Part shown: positions 1-6,800 of the stretch, piece by piece
Layout: every line of letters begins with the position of its first letter
Position numbering within the stretch: the stretch's first letter is position 1
Assembly (NCBI GenBank): GCA_945957495.1
Contig: CAMFLG010000166.1
Coordinates: 1-6,959 of the forward strand
Origin: an uncultured Pseudorhodobacter sp.
GTDB taxonomy: Bacteria > Pseudomonadota > Alphaproteobacteria > Rhodobacterales > Rhodobacteraceae
DNA length: 6,959 nucleotides
Reading direction: 5' to 3'
Translations under genes and position numbers: made by a program
Notes under the pieces: model-generated
Told to the model about the DNA's origin: nothing
Database searches by the model: none
Seen by the model: only the letters and a program-made list of their open reading frames with translations

Positions 1-30
1 TTGTGTCGGGGCCTTGTCATGTTTCACTGT

Positions 31-47
31 CCTCTCGCGAAGGGAGG
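31..47 (+). promoter_or_regulatory. Strong Shine-Dalgarno inside a short hairpin, upstream of the DUF962 gene
   Basis: AAGGGAGG (40-47) is a near-consensus ribosome binding site and decides the start codon at 53. Its GGGAGG part (42-47) can pair with CCTCTC (31-36): C31-G47, C32-G46, T33-A45, C34-G44, T35-G43 (wobble) and C36-G42, closing a GCGAA loop (37-41). The ribosome site is therefore seen directly, while occlusion of it by the hairpin is an inference from base pairing only. The transcript start is not known, so it is not certain that the 5' arm is transcribed. Confidence 0.6.
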
Positions 48-52
48 CGATG

Positions 53-523
53 ATGACCCGCAAGATCAACCTGCTGCTTGCCGAATATGGCGATAGTCAC
101 CAGAACCACACCAACAAGGCCGTCCACTGGATTTGCGTGCCAATCATCGTCTGGACGGTGATGGTGCTGTTTTACAGCCTGCCGGTGCCCGCCGCCTTTG
201 CGTCAATCGCTTGGGCAAACTGGCTGACCCTCGTTCTGGTCCTCGCACTGATCTACTATGTACTGCTTTCGCCCACGCTCGCCATCGGCGTTGCGGCCTA
301 TGCGGCACTGGGCGTCTATCTGATCCACGCCTATCAGGCGGCGTTCAGTTGGCCCATCTGGCAATTCGCGGCGCTTATGTTCGTGGTTGCGTGGCTCGGG
401 CAGTTCTGGGGTCACAAGGTTGAGGGCAAGAAGCCGTCCTTTTTCAAAGACGTGCAATTCCTGCTGATCGGTCCCGCATGGCTGCTTAGCTTCATCTATA
501 AAAGGCTTGGAATTCCGGTCTGA
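53..523 (+). CDS. Mpo1-like / DUF962 family integral membrane protein
   Basis: The product is 156 residues. The family match is by recognition: an N-terminal motif Y12-G-D-S-H16-Q-N-H19-T-N21-K-A-V-H25, then hydrophobic segments at about 25-45, 57-73, 76-94 and 102-118, then a cytosolic-type motif G120-H121-K-V-E124-G-K-K-P128, and a last hydrophobic stretch at about 134-149. This histidine layout is the DUF962 signature. In yeast, Mpo1 is an Fe(II)-dependent dioxygenase that alpha-oxidises 2-hydroxy fatty acids released from phytosphingosine; the four histidines (16, 19, 25, 121) are the likely metal ligands, by inference. Length is normal for a bacterial member. The start at 53 is preferred because GGAGG (43-47) lies 5 nt upstream. 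ATG at 50 would have only 2 nt spacing, and an in-frame TTG at 14 has no ribosome site. No partner gene is visible: the only neighbour is convergent. The bacterial substrate is unknown, and 2-hydroxy fatty acid oxidation is only a hypothesis. Confidence 0.88.
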   Translation: MTRKINLLLAEYGDSHQNHTNKAVHWICVPIIVWTVMVLFYSLPVPAAFASIAWANWLTLVLVLALIYYVLLSPTLAIGVAAYAALGVYLIHAYQAAFSWPIWQFAALMFVVAWLGQFWGHKVEGKKPSFFKDVQFLLIGPAWLLSFIYKRLGIPV

Positions 524-593
524 CGACACACAGCCATGTCGAGCCAAAACTGAAATGGTCAGGTGCTGTTGGTAAAAGGGAATCACCGGCGCG

Positions 594-626
594 TTGATCG
601 CGGCTAAAGCGGGTCTCTGCGATCGA
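594..626. repeat. Inverted repeat, 10-bp stem with 13-nt loop
   Basis: TTGATCGCGG (594-603) pairs with CTGCGATCGA (617-626): 8 Watson-Crick pairs, including the perfect GATCGC/GCGATC core, and two G-T wobbles, around the loop 604-616. It is the longest stem I found in the spacer. It lies about 70 nt past the stop of the DUF962 gene and 215 nt past the stop of the convergent gene. No T-run follows on either strand, so a role as a terminator or RNA-stabilising 3' structure is only possible. Confidence 0.45.
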
Positions 627-719
627 AACCGGCTTGGCACGATGCATCGCGCCCTCTACAGCCTGCGGACCCGCGCCTTGGACTCTGCGTCCGAGCCCTT
701 TACCAGACAGTCAATGTCG

Positions 720-754
720 ACCTGCTTGGGCGCAGGTTGGAGCGGCCTCTCCAA
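720..754. repeat. Two abutting hairpins sharing one base
   Basis: The first stem is ACCTGC (720-725) with GCAGGT (732-737), loop TTGGGC. The second is TTGGAG (737-742) with CTCCAA (749-754), loop CGGCCT. Both are perfect 6-bp stems with 6-nt loops, and they share T737, so full formation of both is just exclusive by one pair. They lie 87-121 nt downstream of the autotransporter stop codon in its direction of transcription. Neither has a following T-run, so calling them a terminator would go beyond the evidence. Confidence 0.45.
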
Positions 755-802
755 GCCGAGCCTACAATGTTCCAAGCTTCGCACCGTCGTCATTCGTTAT
801 CA

Positions 803-819
803 GAAGGGAGACGCCCTTT
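803..819. terminator. Weak hairpin just downstream of the autotransporter stop (possible terminator)
   Basis: AAGGG (804-808) and CCCTT (814-818) form a 5-bp stem with loop AGACG, extended by a G803-T819 wobble. On the - strand it begins 22 nt after the TGA of the large gene, which is the usual place for a terminator. However, the bases after it on that strand are CTGATAAC rather than a T-run, and the stem is short. I list it only because of its position. Confidence 0.2.
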
Positions 820-840
820 GGTTGACGAGTGCCACGTTCC

Positions 841-3800
841 TCAGAACGCATAATTCAGTCTCACTCTCGCCTGATAGGAGACCTCTTCGTCAGACAGAAG
901 TGCATCGATTGCGCCACGAATTGTCATCCTGTCAGAGACAGCCAGGTCAAGACTTGCCCCAAAATCTGCAAAAAGTGACACGGGATCATCTTGCATCAGG
1001 AACGTTGGACCATCGTTTCCTGCGCCAAGGAATGACGCCTGAACTGCAGGCGTATCGCCAAACAGCCCCAGCATCCCTGCCCGAAACATTGTCTGGCCCG
1101 CCATACCATTCAGGTCAATTGCACGGCCGAAATTGACGAAAGGGTTCACGCTATAAACGGTCTGTTCCAGATCGGATACCGCCATTCCGTATCCCCCAGC
1201 GCCTTGTTCGGAATAGCCATTCTGGTGAACCCGGGTGGCGCCGAAGTCGATTGTTGGGTCGATGAATGTTGTGCCAAACGAAAAGCGCTGATTGGCCCTG
1301 ACATGGGCGGAAAGATAATTGCCGTCCGGGTCGCTGGTGGCTGTGACAAGATCGGAACCTGACTCAAACCAACGCTCTTGCGTCGAAGAAAATGTGCCGC
1401 CCTCGATGGATGCTGCCAGCATCAAGCCGCCCAGATCTTGCTTCAGCACAGCGCCAGCCATGGTTCTTGAAACGGTTCCGCTGCCTTGGTCAAAACTAAG
1501 AACGCCAGCTTCGTAATCGGCCGCAAGGCCGAGCCAGGTGTCGGCCGACAACTCGAACTGCACACCCATGCTAAGGCCGGTCACTGTTTCGCTATAGTTC
1601 GGGCCCGATCCGTGTGGGTTTCTTTCAAGGTCGCGGCCATACAAGCGCACCCAACTGCATTGGCCTTCCTGCCCGAAATCAAAACTGCCCGCATCGGTGT
1701 GCCGCGCGCAGCTGTGGAGTTCGTCAGAGAACGACAGGCTGCTGACCATTGTTGCATCCGGCACGGCCAGTGCCTGATCGGCAATGAAGCCATCGTAGGT
1801 GTCCATGAGGTCGTCCTTGCCTGTCAGGTTTAACACCTGTTCAGCCAGCGACGTGATAAATGCACTATCTGCACCCTCAGGCGCATCGAAGATGATCTTG
1901 TCCAGGTACGCGCCAAAGCTGCGGTGGTTTGCGTTCACTCCACTCCACGCGCCGACATCGGCATTTCCGCCGGAAATGTCGTCCCACGGGGTTGTGTCAA
2001 TGGAATAGGAAAGCACCAGAGTGGTTGTGTCAGCAGTCACTGTATCGCTTGTGGACAGGCTATAATCAACGGTTGCTGTGTCCGCGATCGTAAGCAGCGA
2101 AGTGTCAAACGCGAAGTTGCTGTTCAGAATATAGGCCGTGCCTGCCCGCTGGGCACTTCCCGGCTGCGAAAGGATCAGGTTCGGCGATATCGTTCCTGCG
2201 ACGGCAACTTCCCCAACGCCGCTGAACGTCCCTGCCACAAGCGACAGAAGATCGCTGGCCACCACCGAGTTGCCCAAGGGACGGCTTGGGTCAAAATCCG
2301 CCATATAAGTGTTCGTGCCATAGAGCTCGATCTGGAATCCACTGGAAATGGTGGTCGTGGCTATGGCATTGGCGCCGCCCGGTGCGAGAGTGCCACCCGA
2401 CCAGAAGCTGGAGTTGACGCCCCCAATGGTCACTGCGGTTCCCGAATTCATCAGACCATAGTTGTCGAAAGTGAAGCTTCCGACCGCCCCGCCGTCCGTC
2501 TTGGCTTCCGTCAGGACCGAGCCTGTGGCTGTACCGTAGTTGTCGATCAGGAAGAGGTTGGAGGCTGCAACGCGCAGGGCATAGCTTGCCGCGTTCTGCG
2601 TTCCGATTGTCCCGCTGTTGGTAATCACCGAATTACCACCACCATCCAGAACATAAATTGCTTCACCGCCAGAGGCGCCGGTCAACACAGACGCGCCTTC
2701 ATTGATGTTGATCAGCACGTTGCCGCTGGACTGCCCGATCTGTGCATCGCTGCTGGCCAGGATGCCCCGGCCGTTCTGGCCCGTGGCCTCGATGGCGCCA
2801 GAAACGTTCACTGTAACAGTTCCGCTGACATCATCGCTTGCCGAGCCCCCGGCACTAAGCGCGACAATCCCCACCGATCCCTGCCCCTCAACCAGAATAG
2901 CTGCGTTGGCATTGACGGTCACATTGCCGCCATTGCCCGGCGCATTGCCGCTGCCTGCGTAGATTGTCGTCGTTGAATTGCTTTTTACGGCCGCGATGCC
3001 GCCCGATCCACCGACCGATTGTGCAACGATCCCGGGCGAGGCAGTGCCGGTGGTGTGGATGGTGTTCGATGCGGTCACAGTGACCTCGCCCCCATCGCCG
3101 CCTGCACCGGGGCTTTCCGACACCGCGACACCGGCGCCGATATTGAGGTATTCACCGGAATCTGAAAATCCTTGGCCAACATCACCGGCGGTGCCGCCGC
3201 CGCCGCCCACGGATTGCGCGAATATGCCGGTGCCGCTGAAGCCCGAGGTGTTGGTGATCGTGCCGGTGCTGGTTACAGAAACGGCACCCCCAGTTCCGCC
3301 GCCGCCGCCTTTGTTTCCAACGGTGACAATGGCTGTCAGGCTTGATGATCCTGCTCCTCCGTCACCGCCACCGCCTCCCACTGACTGGGCGAAGATGCCT
3401 GAACCACCTGCAAGGAACGGCAGCGCGTTCGTTACCCCCCCAAGAAGGCCGGTGTATTTTGCAATATAGCTCGCATCCGGGCCATTGATCTGGATATTGC
3501 CGCTGTTCGTGACGGTTACGCTGCCGCCATCACCCCCCGATCCACCGGCGCCGCCAACAGCGATGTCAAAGCTTGAAAAGGACGGCAACAGATTGCCGGG
3601 AAGGTCGGTGATCTTCACAGCGAGTTGGTTGGTTGTCCACGCCTCGATGCCAAGCGCGCCTTCGCCTCCATTCCCGCCGCCGCCGCCAACAGATTGCGCG
3701 TAAATGCCATGGCTCAACTGACCGCTGGTGGTGATGTCGGCGGTATTCTCTACAGTCACGTCGCCGCCATTGCCGCCCGTTGAACCTTGGCCGCCGATCA

Positions 3801-6800
3801 CAACCGTTGAGTTGATCGCAAAATCTGTCGCAGCATTCTTGGTCGGATCTCCCCCACAGACATAGGTATTCAGCGCCGAGTTGTTGCAAATGTCGCTTAC
3901 GGCGAAACTTGTGGACGAGGCCGTTCCCCCGTCTCCACCCCCTCCGCCCACAGATTGCGCCATGATCCCGCGCGACCGCGTGCCAGTTGTCGTGATTGCC
4001 CCGTTGTTCTTTACTGTCACCGCATCAGCATCTGCGCCCACGCCGCCAGAGCCGCCACCGCCGACAGAGAAATTCAACGAGAAGGACTGAGTGGTTTGTT
4101 CTTGTTGTACCGGGTTCGAAATATTTACAGCGATGTAGCCGGCGTTTCCACCGCGCCCGCCACCGCCACCCAACGATTGCGCGATGATTCCGTCAGATCC
4201 ACCTGCGGCTGTTGAAATAGCCCCCTGATTCTGGACGCTGACTTGTTGCGCATTGCCACCCCCACCGCCTGAGCCCCCCACCTGTGCGGTGATCTGAACG
4301 CTGGTTGATGATGCGGCCTGCAGAAGTGCAGTGTAAGATGATCCACCGTTACCGCCGTTGCCGCCAATGGATTGGGCCAGAATGCCTGCCGAAAGAAAGC
4401 TGCTGGTGTTAATGGCACCGCTGTTGGTGACATCCACAGCGGCGCTTTCGGCACCAAAGCCGCCATCCCCGCCGATATTGAAGTTGACGTTCACGGCCGA
4501 GGGAGCCGAAATATCGGTATTGAAGGCATAGACAGAGCCGCCATCTCCCCCATTTCCACCGACGCTCTGGGCCAGAATTCCGATGCTCGCCAAATCGCCG
4601 GTAGAGATGGACGAGGCGTTCTGCACCGTGACGGTGGACGACCGCCCACCCGGCGCTCCACCGCCGCCGATCGTTACACCGACTTCACCCGAGACGCCCT
4701 CTGTCAAATCGCTGCCGAAATCCAGGGCAACTTCGCCTGCGAAGCCACCGGCACCGCCCGACCCGCCGACGCTTTGCGCAAAAATGCCGTGTGACAGAAA
4801 GCCAGAGGTTTCTATTCTTGAATCCGCTTCTGACGTAATTACGTCTACGGTTCCCGCCAAACCGCCGTCACCGCCGCTACCGCCGATGGTCACGGCAACG
4901 TTACCAAGCTGGCCTATGTCAGCGGTAACAGCCCCCCGCGCGCGGCCGCCATCCCCGCCCATCGACTGTGCCAGAATTCCCACCGACAGATGCCCTTGGG
5001 TCTGAATGCTATTGGACGTGTTTACCTTGACATTCCCCGCCTGCCCCCCGCTTCCACCCTTTCCGCCAAGGGTGACATCGACGCTGGCCACAGTCAGCGA
5101 ATTGGCGTTCGCGGTGCCAACGATATGTGCAGCCGACATGCCGCCTTTGCCGCCGACCGAAGAGGCAAGAATGCCGTCCGACAAATGACCGCCGGTAACG
5201 ATGTCACCACTTGTTTCAACTGTTACGTTGCCCGCTTTGCCGCCGCCGCCGCCACTGCCGCCGATAGACACGCCGATGGCACCGACGTTCAAGGTGCCAG
5301 CCGTCAGCACCGTGCCGCCCGCGCCGCCGCCGCCGCCGGTACTGACCGCCGCGACCGCATCGGACAGGCTCCCTTTCGTGGTAATCGCTCCGCTGGTTGT
5401 GACGGACACATCGCTTGCGGTGCCCGCCTTGCCGCCCGCCCCACCGACATTCACCGTCACATTCGCAACCGTCGCGGCGACGGTGTTGATCGTGGTGCTG
5501 CCATAGCCGCCGCCGCCGCCAAGCGAATGCGCCAGAACGCCCTGCGCACTTTCGCCAGCCGTAGTGATCGCGCCCGTGGCCGCCACCGAAACATCGCCAG
5601 TAACATTGCCGCCGTCGCCGCCTGATCCTCCGATGGCAACACCGACACTCAGCACCGAGAGACTGGAGTTCGAGACCATGATGCCCGAATGTCCACCGCC
5701 GCCGCCGGTTGCCTGTGCAACGATGCCTGAGGCTGCTGTGCCGTTGGTGGAGATGGCGCCAGCGGCACTGACGGCCACCCCGGCAGCGTCACCACCACTG
5801 CCGCCAGAACCACCGACCGAGTTCGACACCGAGATGGCACCCAAGATATCGGCGTTCACCACGCTTGAGGCTGATCCCCCGCCGCCACCCAGAGATTGCG
5901 CAAGAATACCGTCCGAACCTTTACCTTGGGTGGAGATGCCCTGTGTCGTAGTAACAGTTACGGTTCCTGCAGAACCGCCGGTGCCACCGCTGCCGCCGAC
6001 AGTGTGGTTGTAACCGGCCAGAACACCCGCCGCGATCGCACTGCCACCAGTGCCACCACCGCCACCCACCGACTGTGCGACCACGCCGCGCGATCTGTGC
6101 CCGGTTGTCGCAACCGTGCCTGATGCCGTTGCCGATTGCACCACGCTGACCGCACCGCCATCGCCCCCGGTGCCCCCTGTTCCCCCGATGGCTTGTTGAT
6201 AGGCGATCCCCGTGGCGACGGCATTGGCCCCGTCACCGCCACCACCGCCCACCGATTGTGCGAACACCGCATCTGCGTCATCTCCGCTGGTTGTGATGCC
6301 GTTGGAAAAACCAAGACTGACAGTGCCGCCATTGCCGCCGCCGCCCCCTGCCTGCCCGCCAACCGAGAACAGGTTCACCGCCGACATTGCTGATCCGCCG
6401 CCGCCGCCCCTGCTGGCCGCGAACAGGCCGTCAGAATTTTTGCCAGCGGTGGTGATGGTCACGGCGCTGGTCACTGTGACGTCACCGCCATTCCCGCCTG
6501 TGCCGCCCGCTGCGCCAATGGCGCTGATCGAGGTGCTGGGGCCGCCACTGCCGCCACCGCCCCCCACGCTATCGACATAGATGCCCCGCGAAAAGCTGCC
6601 CAAGGTCGCAATGCCCGCGCCGCTCGCCTGTAGCGATACCGTCCCGCCATTCCCCCCTGCAAGGTTGGCACCGCCCAATCCGGTCAGCCCCAAATCTTGC
6701 AGGGCCTTGCCGCCACCGCCGCCCACCGACTGCACCGCCAGCCCGTCCGAGGTTGCCCCTGCCGTTGAAATCCCTTGGCCGCCACTGCCCGCCGTCAGTG

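Larger units (their letters stand above)
524..840. other. Convergent intergenic spacer with no supported gene
   Basis: This 317-nt stretch lies between the stop codons of the two convergent genes. Open frames crossing it (594-1136 and 634-825 on +, 203-640 on -) give proteins that match no family I recognise. They run into a real gene in another frame or lack a good ribosome site. The spacer holds three inverted repeats and one weak hairpin, listed separately. I found no stem followed by a run of T on either strand, so no standard intrinsic terminator can be named for either gene. Confidence 0.7.

Noticed and set aside
14..52. N-terminal extension of the DUF962 protein from TTG at 14 or ATG at 50
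   Set aside because: The extra residues are not typical of the family, TTG has no ribosome site, and the strong site at 43-47 is correctly spaced only for ATG at 53.
1..52. Promoter upstream of the DUF962 gene (TTGTCA at 14-19)
   Set aside because: No matching -10 element lies at the right distance, and too little upstream sequence is present.
203..640. 145-residue open frame on the - strand
   Set aside because: Most of it is antisense to the DUF962 gene, and the product has no recognisable features.
594..1136. 180-residue open frame on the + strand covering the spacer and the barrel's 3' end
   Set aside because: No family resemblance, no good ribosome site at its first start, and its second half is antisense to the barrel.
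1924..2976. 350-residue open frame on the + strand
   Set aside because: It lies wholly opposite the stalk and last repeats, has no recognisable family pattern, and is explained by GC-rich antisense coding.
2702..6580. A chain of proline-rich open frames on the + strand, all in one reading frame
   Set aside because: They are the antisense of the Gly-rich gene: GG of each Gly codon reads as CC in this frame, giving CCN (Pro). The frame is broken by several stops and has no consistent ribosome sites.
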